Source of the DNA: JAMZMI01 sp039970095
GTDB taxonomy: Bacteria > Bacteroidota > Bacteroidia > Cytophagales > Cyclobacteriaceae
DNA: 64,000 nucleotides
Direction of reading: 5' to 3'
NCBI GenBank assembly: GCA_039970095.1
Contig: JBDVMP010000053.1
Location: 1-64,000, forward strand
Part shown: positions 54,265 to 63,365 of the stretch, in pieces
How the letters are laid out: the number at the start of each line of letters is the position of its first letter
Position numbering within the stretch: position 1 is the stretch's first letter
The notes under the pieces: generated by a model
Databases searched by the model: none
What the model was told of the DNA's origin: nothing
What the model saw: only the letters and a program-made list of their open reading frames with translations
Translations under genes and position numbers: made by a program

Positions 54265-54380
54265 GAAACTTAATCCTTTTGTTAGTTATTATTCTCGCTG
54301 CTTGCACGATGGAGCCACCCCGGTGTGGGGGCGTTAGGTCTCGGTGCTATACAGTCAAGGATATCAACTCATATATTTAG
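54261..54380 (+). other. lipoprotein signal-peptide frame, probably the broken 5' end of the next gene
   Basis: TTG 54261 opens 39 codons encoding a textbook lipoprotein signal (RNLILLLVIILAACTM, Cys at residue 15) and then stops at TAG 54378. The signal has no mature protein of its own. The next frame lacks a signal peptide and lies in the -1 relation to this one. A single-base indel in the G- and C-rich patch at 54317-54345 would join them. Confidence 0.5.
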
Positions 54381-54886
54381 ATCTGCGCAAGAACAGGGGT
54401 TCGGACTCCTCTTTTAACTCTTATGATTCATTGCGTATTGCTTTTTACATCTCGGAAACAGAGAATATAGATGCAGAATCTTACAATAAGAGTGTTTTTT
54501 TTCGCAAGTATTCCTTTCCAATATTTTCAGCGTCTCCGGTTTCGAAAGAACCAAAACTGGTTCAACGCTTAGACTCTATTCAGATATTTTCAACGGAGGT
54601 AATTTACTCTCAAACTAAATCTTACTATCCGGGTGAGGCTTTGAACGACCTGTTTCTAATAAACGGAATGCTCATCGCCGATTTTCTTAAAGAACACAAA
54701 ACGACTCCTATTACAGGAGGCGATGAGAAGTGCAGTGCTTGTTTTAACAATTACACTATTACCTATTTGAGTTTGCTAACCAAGCCAGCAAAGCCTATAG
54801 ATCAAACGCTGTATTTGAAATTGACGTATGACAATGGGGGCTCTTCAGAGTTTGAGACACCTGTGCTAAAAGTGGAAGCAGAGTAA
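54344..54886 (+). CDS. hypothetical protein, likely frameshifted from its lipoprotein leader
   Basis: A 180-residue frame of unknown family, opening at a GTG just after an in-frame TAG. The sequence is beta-rich with a CSAC pair near 128. The start is weak: there is no signal peptide, although residues such as YQLIYLDLRKNRGSDSS look like the early mature part of an exported protein. The lipoprotein leader in the other frame just upstream probably belongs to it. Either a real frameshift mutation or an assembly error would explain this. Confidence 0.55.
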   Translation: MLYSQGYQLIYLDLRKNRGSDSSFNSYDSLRIAFYISETENIDAESYNKSVFFRKYSFPIFSASPVSKEPKLVQRLDSIQIFSTEVIYSQTKSYYPGEALNDLFLINGMLIADFLKEHKTTPITGGDEKCSACFNNYTITYLSLLTKPAKPIDQTLYLKLTYDNGGSSEFETPVLKVEAE

Positions 54887-54941
54887 ACCCTGAAATGGTC
54901 TTTGGGGATTAATTCGGCAGGGGACTTTTAGATGTTCTTCG

Positions 54942-55928
54942 TTACGCGTTCAGCTTATCCCAAATTTTGTCCTTTAGCTGGGGAATACCCAAGCCCGAAA
55001 CACTGGATATGAAAAGTGTTTCAATGTCAGGGAGTTCGGCCTTCATTTCCTCGATAAGCTCTTCGTCGAGCATATCACATTTGCTGATGGCCAGTATGCG
55101 TTCTTTGTCCAGCAATTCTGGGTTGTATTTTTCGATTTCGCCAAGTAGTATTCTGTACTCATCTCTGATGTCCTTGGCGTCTGCCGGGATCATGAAAAGC
55201 AGCATCGAGTTGCGCTCTATATGCCGCAAAAAGCGGAGACCCAGCCCTCGACCTTCTGCCGCACCTTCTATTATTCCTGGTATATCAGCTATCACGAATG
55301 ACTTATGATCATGGTATGGAACCACGCCAAGATTGGGGACAAGTGTAGTAAAAGGATAGTCCGCAATCTCTGGTTTTGCCGCAGACACTACCGAAAGTAG
55401 TGTTGACTTTCCAGCATTAGGGAAACCAACCAAACCTACATCGGCCAGAATTTTAAGTTCAAGAATGGCCCACTTTTCTACTCCTTCCGTTCCAGGTTGT
55501 GCATATCGTGGGGCCTGATTGGTTGGGGTCTTGAAGTGGGAGTTGCCCTGACCGCCGATTCCTCCTGGCAAAAGGATTTTTTCTTCACCATCTTCCAATA
55601 TTTCCAATAGCACCTCTCCGGTTTCAGAGTCTTTGGCAATTGTGCCAATTGGAACATCGAGAATGATGTCTTTGCCGTCAGCTCCTGATCTGTTGCCTCC
55701 CTCTCCAGCTACACCATGATCTGCTTTGATGTGTTTTCTGTAACGCAGATGGATCAACGTCCACATTTGCGTGTTTCCCCGTAGGATGATGTGTCCACCT
55801 CGGCCACCATCTCCTCCGTCTGGGCCTCCCTTTGGAACAAATTTTTCGCGTCTGAAATGCACAGAACCAGCTCCGCCATCGCCGGAGCGAACGTACAATT
55901 TGACGTAATCAATAAAGTTTGAATCCAT
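54942..55928 (-). CDS. obgE: GTPase Obg (CgtA)
   Basis: A 328-residue ribosome-associated GTPase. The Gly-rich Obg fold (about 1-158) shows GGDGGRGGH and GGIGGQGNSHF. The G domain has G1 GFPNAGKSTLL near 166, G3 DIPG near 213 and G4 SKCD near 283. It is the short form without the C-terminal OCT domain. The start overlaps the adk stop by one base. It acts in 50S maturation and stress control. Confidence 0.95.
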   Translation of the reverse strand: MDSNFIDYVKLYVRSGDGGAGSVHFRREKFVPKGGPDGGDGGRGGHIILRGNTQMWTLIHLRYRKHIKADHGVAGEGGNRSGADGKDIILDVPIGTIAKDSETGEVLLEILEDGEEKILLPGGIGGQGNSHFKTPTNQAPRYAQPGTEGVEKWAILELKILADVGLVGFPNAGKSTLLSVVSAAKPEIADYPFTTLVPNLGVVPYHDHKSFVIADIPGIIEGAAEGRGLGLRFLRHIERNSMLLFMIPADAKDIRDEYRILLGEIEKYNPELLDKERILAISKCDMLDEELIEEMKAELPDIETLFISSVSGLGIPQLKDKIWDKLNA

Positions 55929-56503
55929 TAAGCTACGTGCTGATCTAGCACTTCTGCGATTGATGAGAAAATAGTGTCAATTTCACCAATACCATTTACG
56001 GTGCTCAAACGATCTTGCGCTTTGTAGAATGGGAGCACATGCACGGTTTTGCTGAAGTACTCCTGGATCCTTCGTTCAAGCTTGTCGTCAGCATCATCAG
56101 CACGGCCTTGGAGTTCTTTTCTCTTGGCTATTCTGGTTCGCACCTCTTCTTCTGTCACCTCTAGTTCTACTACGGCGTGAATCTCAGTGCCCAGAGATTT
56201 CATCAGCTCGTCCAAAGCTTCGGCCTGAGGTACGGTTCTTGGAAATCCGTCGAACAAAAATCCACTTGCTTGCGGGTTTTTTTCAACCTCTTCTCTCAGC
56301 ATGGCGATTGTGATATCATCGGATACCAGTTCGCCACTATCCATAATTTCTTTCACCTTTTTGCCAAGCGTTGTATCGTTCTTGGTATGGTATCGGAATA
56401 GGTCTCCTGTGGAGATGTGAAACAGGTTGTATTTGTCAATGAGCTTGTCACTTTGGGTGCCTTTGCCAGCTCCGGGAGGGCCAAAAATTACGATATTAAG
56501 CAT
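55928..56503 (-). CDS. adk: adenylate kinase
   Basis: A 191-residue enzyme interconverting ATP, AMP and ADP. The P-loop GPPGAGKGTQ is at residues 8-17, STGDLFR near 31, and FDGFPRTVPQAEAL near 85. It is the short type without the zinc or extended LID insert. It sits upstream of obgE and overlaps it by one base. Codons and motifs are normal. Confidence 0.96.
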   Translation of the reverse strand: MLNIVIFGPPGAGKGTQSDKLIDKYNLFHISTGDLFRYHTKNDTTLGKKVKEIMDSGELVSDDITIAMLREEVEKNPQASGFLFDGFPRTVPQAEALDELMKSLGTEIHAVVELEVTEEEVRTRIAKRKELQGRADDADDKLERRIQEYFSKTVHVLPFYKAQDRLSTVNGIGEIDTIFSSIAEVLDQHVA

Positions 56504-56555
56504 GGATTATGTTTTTTCTATTCTTTAAATATAGTGGATTCTTTCAGGTTGGTGT

Positions 56556-57089
56556 TTACTCCGAAGCGGCGTAAATGTCTGGTAGTTGTCTTCCCTTGCC
56601 ATCATAGTCCATTCCGAAACCCACCACAAATTTGTTTTCTATTTTCTTCCCGACATACTTTATTGGAAACTTTTCGCCAAAAACCTCAGGTTTGAGCAGG
56701 AGAGTGACTACTTCTATGGATGCAGGAGACTTCTTTTCAAGCATTTTGAGGAGATGTTCCAGTGTTTTACCTGTGTCAATGATATCTTCTACTATCAGGA
56801 TTTTCTTTCCTTTTAAGTTTTGGTTGAAGCCAATCAATTCTTTTACAGTGCCTGTTGAGGATGTCCCATCGTATGATTTGAGCTTGATCAACTCTATGGT
56901 CACATCGAATTTTAACCGACGAGTGAGGTCAGAAAAGAATAAAATCACGCCATCCAGTACGCCGATTAAAACTACTTCCTGTCCCGCATAATCTCTGTTG
57001 ATTTCGTCGGTTAGGCGGTTTATGACCTTTTCTATTTGGAGGCTTGAAATATACGGCTCGAATGTTTTGTCCCAGATCGTTATAGACAT
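56556..57089 (-). CDS. hpt: hypoxanthine phosphoribosyltransferase
   Basis: A 177-residue purine salvage enzyme. The PRPP-binding motif ILIVEDIIDTGKTL lies near 96-109, and the hood and C-terminal segments (VGFGMDYDGKGRQLP) are typical of Hpt. It makes IMP and GMP from hypoxanthine and guanine. It lies 1 bp behind the M42 peptidase gene, and the adk gene follows 52 bp later. Confidence 0.94.
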   Translation of the reverse strand: MSITIWDKTFEPYISSLQIEKVINRLTDEINRDYAGQEVVLIGVLDGVILFFSDLTRRLKFDVTIELIKLKSYDGTSSTGTVKELIGFNQNLKGKKILIVEDIIDTGKTLEHLLKMLEKKSPASIEVVTLLLKPEVFGEKFPIKYVGKKIENKFVVGFGMDYDGKGRQLPDIYAASE

Positions 57090-57090
57090 A

Positions 57091-58002
57091 TCAGAGTTTT
57101 TGCATCAAATATTGGTACATCGCAATCATCGACTCAATGTCCGCGATATGAACAGTTTCAGTAGGGGAATGGACGTTGGATTCTGGTGCGCCAATGAAAC
57201 ACCAGTCGATAGCATGGGGACTCATGTGTACCTCACGCCCATCGCTCGACCCTCCACCTTCTACTTCCAGTTGATAAGGTATTTTTGATTCATCGGCCAG
57301 GGCCAGTAGTTTATCAAGGAAAACCCTTCTCGGAATGTTGCGGTCTCGCAAGGAAATAGCCACGCCCTCTCCATGTCTTACTCCCTCGGTAGCCCAGGTT
57401 ATATCAGAAATAAGAGCCTGCTTGATAGGAAAATTTTTCTGAATATAGTCAACCAACATGGGTACAGAACCACCTCCATGCTCTTCATAGGAGCTGAATA
57501 CAATAATGCCATTTTCGAGTGTTTCGGCCACTTTTAGTGCATTGTAGATGCCCAGTCTGTTGTCCATATACGGACCGGTGACCTTATCTCCATTTATTTG
57601 AAGTTCAGGCTTGAAAGTAAGTGTGGTTCCGGTGGCAATGGCTCGTGGAAAATCGTAAAACAGATGGTTGTCTTCATCTACTTGCAACTTGCAATCAATA
57701 GGCCCAAAACCATCTTTTCCTACCAGTTGGTATCCAGTTTCGGCTTCTGGGCCGCCAATGGGTACCAGTTGGTTTTGATACCGCACTGTGAAGCCAATGG
57801 TGTCCATATGAGCAAAAATGGCGGTTCGAGGCTTACCGAAAACCAGGATGAGGTTGTCATGAATAAATTCACCCTCAATGATTTTTGGTTGAACACTCCA
57901 CTTTCCTTTGTTTTCCCGGACATAGTTGAGCAAGAATTCCTTCATTCTGAACTCGCTTCCGGACGGTGCATGTATATCGATTAGTTGCTCTAATAATTTC
58001 AT
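57091..58002 (-). CDS. M42/M20-like metallopeptidase
   Basis: A 303-residue dinuclear zinc aminopeptidase-type protein. Landmarks are FAHMDTIGF (His65, Asp67), the bridging Asp in YMDNRLG near 167, and SYEEHGG near 192. The C-terminal HSPTETVH supplies the last ligand. It resembles M42 glutamyl-aminopeptidase-type enzymes; peptide specificity is unknown. ATG 58002 gives MKLLEQLIDIHAPSGSE, the standard opening for the family. Confidence 0.88.
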   Translation of the reverse strand: MKLLEQLIDIHAPSGSEFRMKEFLLNYVRENKGKWSVQPKIIEGEFIHDNLILVFGKPRTAIFAHMDTIGFTVRYQNQLVPIGGPEAETGYQLVGKDGFGPIDCKLQVDEDNHLFYDFPRAIATGTTLTFKPELQINGDKVTGPYMDNRLGIYNALKVAETLENGIIVFSSYEEHGGGSVPMLVDYIQKNFPIKQALISDITWATEGVRHGEGVAISLRDRNIPRRVFLDKLLALADESKIPYQLEVEGGGSSDGREVHMSPHAIDWCFIGAPESNVHSPTETVHIADIESMIAMYQYLMQKL

Positions 58003-58017
58003 AATGAAAATAGTGTG

Positions 58018-58025
58018 CAAATATA
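58018..58025 (-). promoter_or_regulatory. -7 promoter element of the M42 peptidase-hpt-adk-obg run
   Basis: The minus strand reads TATATTTG, 16 bp before the start, matching TAnnTTTG. There is no clean TTTG -33 box. Confidence 0.4.
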
Positions 58026-58086
58026 ACCGGCGGTTATCCGCATTGAATAGATTTTCGTATAAATTCAAAGTTCCAATATTTAATAT

Positions 58087-58551
58087 ATGCCGCTGATTTT
58101 AAAATACCTGATTGTTTATCTGCTTTCTGCCGTGAAGTTCATTTTCGGACCATCCTTTGGGTTGTCTTTTGGGCTAAGCGTGCCAGAGATTTGCATTTTG
58201 ACTTTGGCTGGCATGATGTCCACCGTTTATCTAGTCTGCTATTTTGGTCCTCATATCAGGAAGCTTACCATAAGAGTGTTTGGCAAAAAAAAGAAAAGAG
58301 CTGTGTTTTCGCCCCGGACTCGCCGATTTGTGAAAATCTGGAAAAAATATGGGGTGAAGGGGATAGCTTTTCTTACTCCTCTGCTTTTATCTCCGCCTGG
58401 GGGTACTTTTTTGGCGAATGCATTTGGTGGAAAGAAACCTGAAATAATCAAATGGATGTGGGTTTTTGGTTCTATCTCATCCGTGGTGCTGACGCTTGTT
58501 TTAAAATATGCCAGCTGGTTGGTTCAGGATTTCATCTTTGTTAAGCCATAG
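58087..58551 (+). CDS. small multi-pass membrane protein
   Basis: A 154-residue protein with three to four hydrophobic segments and a strongly basic cytoplasmic loop (FGKKKKRAVF near 70). The segment GIAFLTPLLLSPPGG near 95 resembles COG2426-type small-multidrug-export/SNARE-associated membrane proteins. The resemblance is weak. It is 27 bp upstream of hemE on the same strand and could share its transcript. Confidence 0.65.
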   Translation: MPLILKYLIVYLLSAVKFIFGPSFGLSFGLSVPEICILTLAGMMSTVYLVCYFGPHIRKLTIRVFGKKKKRAVFSPRTRRFVKIWKKYGVKGIAFLTPLLLSPPGGTFLANAFGGKKPEIIKWMWVFGSISSVVLTLVLKYASWLVQDFIFVKP

Positions 58552-58565
58552 ATTTTCTGTTTTTC

Positions 58566-58573
58566 TATCTTTG
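58566..58573 (+). promoter_or_regulatory. -7 promoter element of hemE
   Basis: TATCTTTG matches TAnnTTTG and ends 5 bp before the hemE ATG. This would give a nearly leaderless mRNA. TTTG at 58537-58540 is further upstream than the usual -33 spacing, so the match is partial. Confidence 0.4.
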
Positions 58574-58578
58574 CGCGC

Positions 58579-59601
58579 ATGTTGAAAAATGATCTGATTT
58601 TAAGAGCGGCACGTGGCGAAAAGACGGAGAGAACCCCGATCTGGTTGATGAGGCAGGCAGGAAGAATTTTGCCTGAGTATCGAGCAGTAAGATCGAGTCT
58701 TAGTGGATTCAAAGAGTTGGTCGAAACTCCGGATTTGGCGGCAGAAGTTACCATACAGCCGGTAGACATTTTAGGAGTAGATGCCGCCATCATTTTTTCA
58801 GATATTTTGGTAATACCTGAGGCCATGGGGCTGACCTATGAAATGGTGGAGAAAAAGGGGCCATTTTTCCCAGAGACGATATCGTCTGAAGCTGACCTGA
58901 GGCGCCTCAAAGTGGCCGAGGAGGGAGACATTCAATACACCATCGATGCAATAAAGATCACCAAAAAGAGACTGGATGGTCGTGTGCCTATCATCGGGTT
59001 TGCTGGCGCACCATGGACGATTTTTTCTTATATGGTTGAGGGTAGTGGTAGCAAGACATTCAGCAAGGCAAGGAGGATGCTCTATGAGAATCCGAAATTG
59101 GCGCATCAGCTACTGGAGCTTATCACCAGAAGTACGATTTCATACCTCAAGGGGCAGATAGCTGCCGGCGCTAATATGGTGCAGGTTTTTGATTCCTGGG
59201 CTGGAGTGCTTACCCCGGATCAATACAAAGAATTTTCGCTGAGATATATCAGCGAAATATGCAATTCAGTGAACGAGGTTCCTGTGACGGTCTTCGCCAA
59301 AGGAGCCTATTTTGCCCTGCCTGATATGAAAGAAGTCAATTGCCGAACTGTTGGCCTTGACTGGAATATGGACGTGGAAAGTGCCAGGAAGCTGTTGCCA
59401 AACAAAACGCTTCAAGGTAATTTGGACCCTTGTGTGCTTTATGCTGATGAGGATCAGATCAAACGGGAAGCTCAGAAGATGTTGGATGCTTTTGATGGGC
59501 ATCCGCACATAGCCAATTTAGGGCATGGAGTTTATCCTGATACCGATCCGGGGAAGGTGAAGTTTTTTGTTGACACGGTGAAGGAACTGGGTGTCAGGTA
59601 A
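58579..59601 (+). CDS. hemE: uroporphyrinogen decarboxylase
   Basis: A 340-residue enzyme that removes the four acetate carboxyls of uroporphyrinogen III to give coproporphyrinogen III. The active-site signature PIWLMRQAGRILPEYR is at residues 21-36, with FSDILVIPEAMG near 74 and GFAGAPWT near 142. Length matches the family. With hemA it shows a C5-type haem pathway spread over the chromosome. Confidence 0.95.
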   Translation: MLKNDLILRAARGEKTERTPIWLMRQAGRILPEYRAVRSSLSGFKELVETPDLAAEVTIQPVDILGVDAAIIFSDILVIPEAMGLTYEMVEKKGPFFPETISSEADLRRLKVAEEGDIQYTIDAIKITKKRLDGRVPIIGFAGAPWTIFSYMVEGSGSKTFSKARRMLYENPKLAHQLLELITRSTISYLKGQIAAGANMVQVFDSWAGVLTPDQYKEFSLRYISEICNSVNEVPVTVFAKGAYFALPDMKEVNCRTVGLDWNMDVESARKLLPNKTLQGNLDPCVLYADEDQIKREAQKMLDAFDGHPHIANLGHGVYPDTDPGKVKFFVDTVKELGVR

Positions 59602-59637
59602 TGTCAAATTGTTTTCTTTCGAAATAATGACAGTTTC

Positions 59638-59661
59638 AACCAGTGAGAGGTTCTCACGGTT
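59638..59661. other. hairpin between convergent hemE and kinase genes
   Basis: AACC-A-GTGAGA (59638-59648) pairs with TCTCACGGTT (59652-59661) around a 3-nt loop with one bulged A. There is no T-run on either side, so it is not a classic terminator. It extends into the last codons of the kinase gene. Confidence 0.5.
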
Positions 59662-62011
59662 GATGGGTGTATTTAATGAGTTTTTCTCTAAGGTCAGTAG
59701 GCTCAAATGGCTTGGTTATAAAGTCATCCATTCCCGCCTGCTTAATTCTCTCCTGATCTTCCATGAGCGCTGAGGCGGTCAATGCAATGATCGGTATGGT
59801 CACGCCCATTTCACGTAGTTTTTCAGTTGCTTCATAGCCCCCCATTTCAGGCATTTGCAAATCCATCAGAATCAAAATGATTTCAGGATCGGCCTGATAA
59901 GTTTCGATTGCTTCAATTCCATTTTTTGCCACAGCTACCTCAACTCCCCATTTTTTTAGGAACTTGTTCACCACCATTACATTGATCGCATTGTCCTCTA
60001 CAACCAGTATTTTACCTTTTAAATTGATTTGACCGGCATCCATTTTTTCAGATTTTTCTTTTTTTAATTTCGGTTGTATTTCGTTTTCCCCGGCTGTAAA
60101 TATTTGCACAAAATAAAAGTGTGAGCCTTGGCCCAGTGTGCTTTCTACAAACAGGTCAACCCCCTGGAGTTCCAACAACCGTTTCGTTATAGTGAGGCCC
60201 AACCCAGTGCCCCCAAACTCTCTGGTTGTTGAGGTGCTGGCCTGGGTGAAGCTATTGAAAATTTCCTTGAGGTGCTCCGGGGCAATACCAATACCAGTAT
60301 CCTTGACTGCAAATTTAATCACCACTTCGTCACCATTTCTTTTTATCTGTTCTAAAATCATAGTAATCGAGCCCTCGTTAGTGAATTTGACTGCATTGCT
60401 GATAAGGTTTGTCAGCACCTGACTCATTCGTGTGGGATCGCAATAGATGTAGTCGGGAATACTCTCATCGATATCAAAAATGAGGTCAAGGTTTTTGGAC
60501 TTTACTGCCGGTTGAAACACATGATGGAGGCTGGAAAGCAGTTCGGCCACATTTACTGATTTATTTTCAAATTCAATTTTACGAGCTTCAATTTTGCTAA
60601 AGTCGAGGATATCATTAATGATCACCAGTAGGTTGCGAGCTGAGAATTTTAGCGTATTTAATATGTCTATTTGGTTTTCTTTTGGCGTGTCTGCGAGCAA
60701 AAAGTCCGTAAGCCCAATGACGGCATTCATTGGTGTGCGTATCTCGTGCGACATCATAGACAAGAAGTCTGATTTTGATTTCGAGGCGATTTCTGCATCT
60801 TCTTTGGCCTGTTTCAAAGAGTCTGTGAAAAGGAAAAACAGAACCAGGGATTGGAAGAAAAAGAAGATAACATAGCCTAAAAAGGAGACTATTTCGAGCT
60901 CCCGAATGATGCCAACATAGTCAGCTAGTTTGTAAAGAAAGGTAATCAATACCACGCCCGAACTCAACAGCGCATATTGTGCTCCTTGCCGTTTGTTTCG
61001 AAAGGCCGAAATGTAAATAAAACCTGTCCAGATAATACCGAGAAGCAGCAGTATTAGATAAGCTACGACAAAATGGGTGAAGATATTAGGCGGAGTTAAA
61101 AGTACGGTTATGGAGAACAGGCCGGATATCAAAGCAAAACCATACAATAGCTTATACTTGGCGTCTCGGGGAAACAATGATTGGGTATAAAGCGAAAAGA
61201 AGAGCATGGGTAAAAACAAGCTCAGGTACTCTAGTTTGATAGCTGCGAACCAGTTGATGTCCGGGTATAAAATATGAAGAGCGTAATCATCTGCCGCGAC
61301 AACTCTATAGCTGAAGGTGAGACAGAACAAGCTGAAATAAAGCACGAACTTGTCTTTCGAGCCAAAGAAAAACAGACCAAGAAAAAATAGGCCGACCATG
61401 ATCAGACTTCCGGCGAGGAGGAGATCATATCCAAATGTTAGGTTGAAATCAGAGGTAATCTCAGTTTTGCCCCCAATCAATATAGACTCTCTTGTTCCCC
61501 CTGTTTTGTGATTGAAATTGGAGATTTGTAGATCGAAAAACAAAGTGTCGGCGTGCAAATCGAGTGGAATGGTTGTAGGAACCCAAGAGGGCTGATACTC
61601 GTCTTCACTTTTCCCAACCTTCCCATTTTGGGCTATGAGTATGCCGTTGCAGTAGAGGCTATAAGCGGAGTAGAAATGTTTAATGAAAATGGAGGGAACA
61701 AATTCATGTGGCAATATTATCTTCAGCCTGTAGGTTGCATAGCCTGTGGGTGAAAGTGGGATGCCATTGGCGGAAACACCATCATTCCATGATTCCGGGA
61801 AACTATAAAAGTCTTTTTTGACGCGATCATCGAGTTCCTGCGGAGTGAGTAATTCATTCCAATAAAACTCCCATTCACCATCTAGCGGAATTGTGTTTTG
61901 AGCAAGATCGGATTTGCTGAGATTAATCACTCCCTTCACCGCTTCCTGGCCGGAAGCAGTTGACAGACGGCTTGCCAACAACAGATAGATGATTACTAGC
62001 CTAATGCTCAT
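59654..62011 (-). CDS. hybrid sensor histidine kinase with 7TM-DISM sensor
   Basis: A 785-residue membrane kinase. A signal peptide is followed by a 7TMR-DISM extracellular domain (about 22-180; GEWEFYWNELLTPQ), seven membrane segments (about 190-390) and a short coiled coil. HisKA has MSHEIRTPMNAVIG (phosphorylated His near 427). The HATPase domain has NLISNAVKFTNEG, DTGIGI and GTGLGLTITKRL. The C-terminal receiver (about 665-785) has its phospho-Asp in LILMDLQMPEMGG and Lys in ITKPF. There is no output HTH, so the signal must go to another protein. DISM domains bind small carbohydrates in some homologues. Confidence 0.92.
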   Translation of the reverse strand: MSIRLVIIYLLLASRLSTASGQEAVKGVINLSKSDLAQNTIPLDGEWEFYWNELLTPQELDDRVKKDFYSFPESWNDGVSANGIPLSPTGYATYRLKIILPHEFVPSIFIKHFYSAYSLYCNGILIAQNGKVGKSEDEYQPSWVPTTIPLDLHADTLFFDLQISNFNHKTGGTRESILIGGKTEITSDFNLTFGYDLLLAGSLIMVGLFFLGLFFFGSKDKFVLYFSLFCLTFSYRVVAADDYALHILYPDINWFAAIKLEYLSLFLPMLFFSLYTQSLFPRDAKYKLLYGFALISGLFSITVLLTPPNIFTHFVVAYLILLLLGIIWTGFIYISAFRNKRQGAQYALLSSGVVLITFLYKLADYVGIIRELEIVSFLGYVIFFFFQSLVLFFLFTDSLKQAKEDAEIASKSKSDFLSMMSHEIRTPMNAVIGLTDFLLADTPKENQIDILNTLKFSARNLLVIINDILDFSKIEARKIEFENKSVNVAELLSSLHHVFQPAVKSKNLDLIFDIDESIPDYIYCDPTRMSQVLTNLISNAVKFTNEGSITMILEQIKRNGDEVVIKFAVKDTGIGIAPEHLKEIFNSFTQASTSTTREFGGTGLGLTITKRLLELQGVDLFVESTLGQGSHFYFVQIFTAGENEIQPKLKKEKSEKMDAGQINLKGKILVVEDNAINVMVVNKFLKKWGVEVAVAKNGIEAIETYQADPEIILILMDLQMPEMGGYEATEKLREMGVTIPIIALTASALMEDQERIKQAGMDDFITKPFEPTDLREKLIKYTHQP

Positions 62012-62064
62012 AACAGTAAATTACCAAAAACCACGGTAATCAATCGCCACATTGATCACCGGGC

Positions 62065-62096
62065 AAAAAAAAAGCGGAGTTTCTGGCTCCACTTTT
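62065..62096 (-). terminator. Rho-independent terminator of the aminotransferase gene
   Basis: On the minus strand AAGTGGAG and CTCCGCTT form an 8-bp stem (one G-T pair) around CCAGAAA, followed by a T-run of nine (A-run at 62065-62073 on the plus strand). Confidence 0.75.
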
Positions 62097-62115
62097 CTTT
62101 TGAGGTCGATTTGTT

Positions 62116-63312
62116 TTATGACAGTTTCGCCAGAGAAGCTTTGATTCTCGCTATGGCTGTTTTTAAATCTTCTACAGAAGCGGCATAGGATAAACGGAAG
62201 CATTCAGGATCGCCAAAAGCATCTCCAGTTACTACAGAAACCCGCGCATCTTCTAATAGGTATAAACAAAGGTCAGTTGCGTTGTTGATTTTTGTGTCGC
62301 CTACTGACTTTCCAAAATAGCTGCTGGCATTAGGGAAGAAATAGAATGCTCCGCCCGGTTGGTTTACTTTTAAACCTGGGATTTCCGAAAGCAGTCCATG
62401 CACAAGTTCTCTTCTTTTTTCATACTCCTTTACCATTTCGTATGATGGCTCCAGAGATGAAGTAAGCGCTGTATATGCCGCTCTTTGAGCGATAGAGCTA
62501 TTTGCTGATGTCAGCTGACCTTGGATTTTGTTGGCGGCCTTAGCGAGCCATTGCGGAGCGCCAATGTAGCCCACTCTCCATCCTGTCATGGCAAATCCCT
62601 TGGCAAACCCATTGATGGTTACGGTTCTTTCGATCATGCCTGGCATAGCGCCAATACTTACATGTTTGCTGCCATAGTTGATCAACTCATAGATCTCATC
62701 CGATAGTACCACAATATTTGGGTAGTCTTCCAGTACTTTGGCTATGGCCAAAAGCTCTTCTTCTGAGAAAACAGAACCTGTTGGGTTGCATGGCGAAGAG
62801 AAGATGATTGCTTTTGTCTTATGCGTAATGGCAGCTTTGAGCTGCTCGGCTGTGGCTTTAAAGTCGTGCTCGATATCACCTTTTACAAACACACATTTGC
62901 CTTCTGCAAGCTCTACCAAAGCACTGTAGCTCACCCAATATGGGGAGAGCACAATGACCTCATCTCCTGAATCTAGCAGGGCTAGAAATACATTGGCAAT
63001 TGACTGCTTTGCACCATTCGATACCACGATTTGGTCAGCAGAATAGTCAAGATTATTGTCCTTCTTAAACTTGGCACTTATTGCCTCTCTAAGGTCAGGG
63101 TAGCCATTCACGGGAGGGTAGGCAAAATATTTGCCTTCGTCGATTGCATCTTTGGCTCCTTCACAGATGTGTTTGGGAGTCTTGAAGTCCGGCTCGCCTA
63201 AGCTGAGACCGATTACATCAATGCCTTGTTGTTTAAGCTCGCGTGCCTTTGCTGCCATTGCGAGAGTGGCCGATTCGGCCATGTTTTTGATTCTTTCCGA
63301 TCGTAAATCCAT
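62116..63312 (-). CDS. aspC: aspartate aminotransferase (class I PLP enzyme)
   Basis: A 398-residue PLP-dependent transaminase of subfamily I-gamma. PLP contacts are NGAKQS near 99, SPCNPTGSVF near 172, and the Schiff-base Lys in NGFAKGFAMTGWRVGY near 236. It transfers the amino group between aspartate and 2-oxoglutarate; related enzymes also use other acidic or aromatic acids. It is transcribed alone, with a clear promoter upstream and a terminator behind it. Confidence 0.93.
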   Translation of the reverse strand: MDLRSERIKNMAESATLAMAAKARELKQQGIDVIGLSLGEPDFKTPKHICEGAKDAIDEGKYFAYPPVNGYPDLREAISAKFKKDNNLDYSADQIVVSNGAKQSIANVFLALLDSGDEVIVLSPYWVSYSALVELAEGKCVFVKGDIEHDFKATAEQLKAAITHKTKAIIFSSPCNPTGSVFSEEELLAIAKVLEDYPNIVVLSDEIYELINYGSKHVSIGAMPGMIERTVTINGFAKGFAMTGWRVGYIGAPQWLAKAANKIQGQLTSANSSIAQRAAYTALTSSLEPSYEMVKEYEKRRELVHGLLSEIPGLKVNQPGGAFYFFPNASSYFGKSVGDTKINNATDLCLYLLEDARVSVVTGDAFGDPECFRLSYAASVEDLKTAIARIKASLAKLS

Positions 63313-63334
63313 GGTAGTATTATATAAGCGGCTG

Positions 63335-63365
63335 CAAAGCTAGTGAATAAGCAAAGACGATCAAA
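63335..63365 (-). promoter_or_regulatory. Bacteroidota-type promoter of the aminotransferase gene
   Basis: On the minus strand TTTG (63365-63362) is followed after exactly 19 bp by TAGCTTTG (63342-63335). This is a full match to the phylum consensus TTTG-N19-TAnnTTTG, 22 bp before the ATG. It is the best promoter in the window. Confidence 0.65.
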
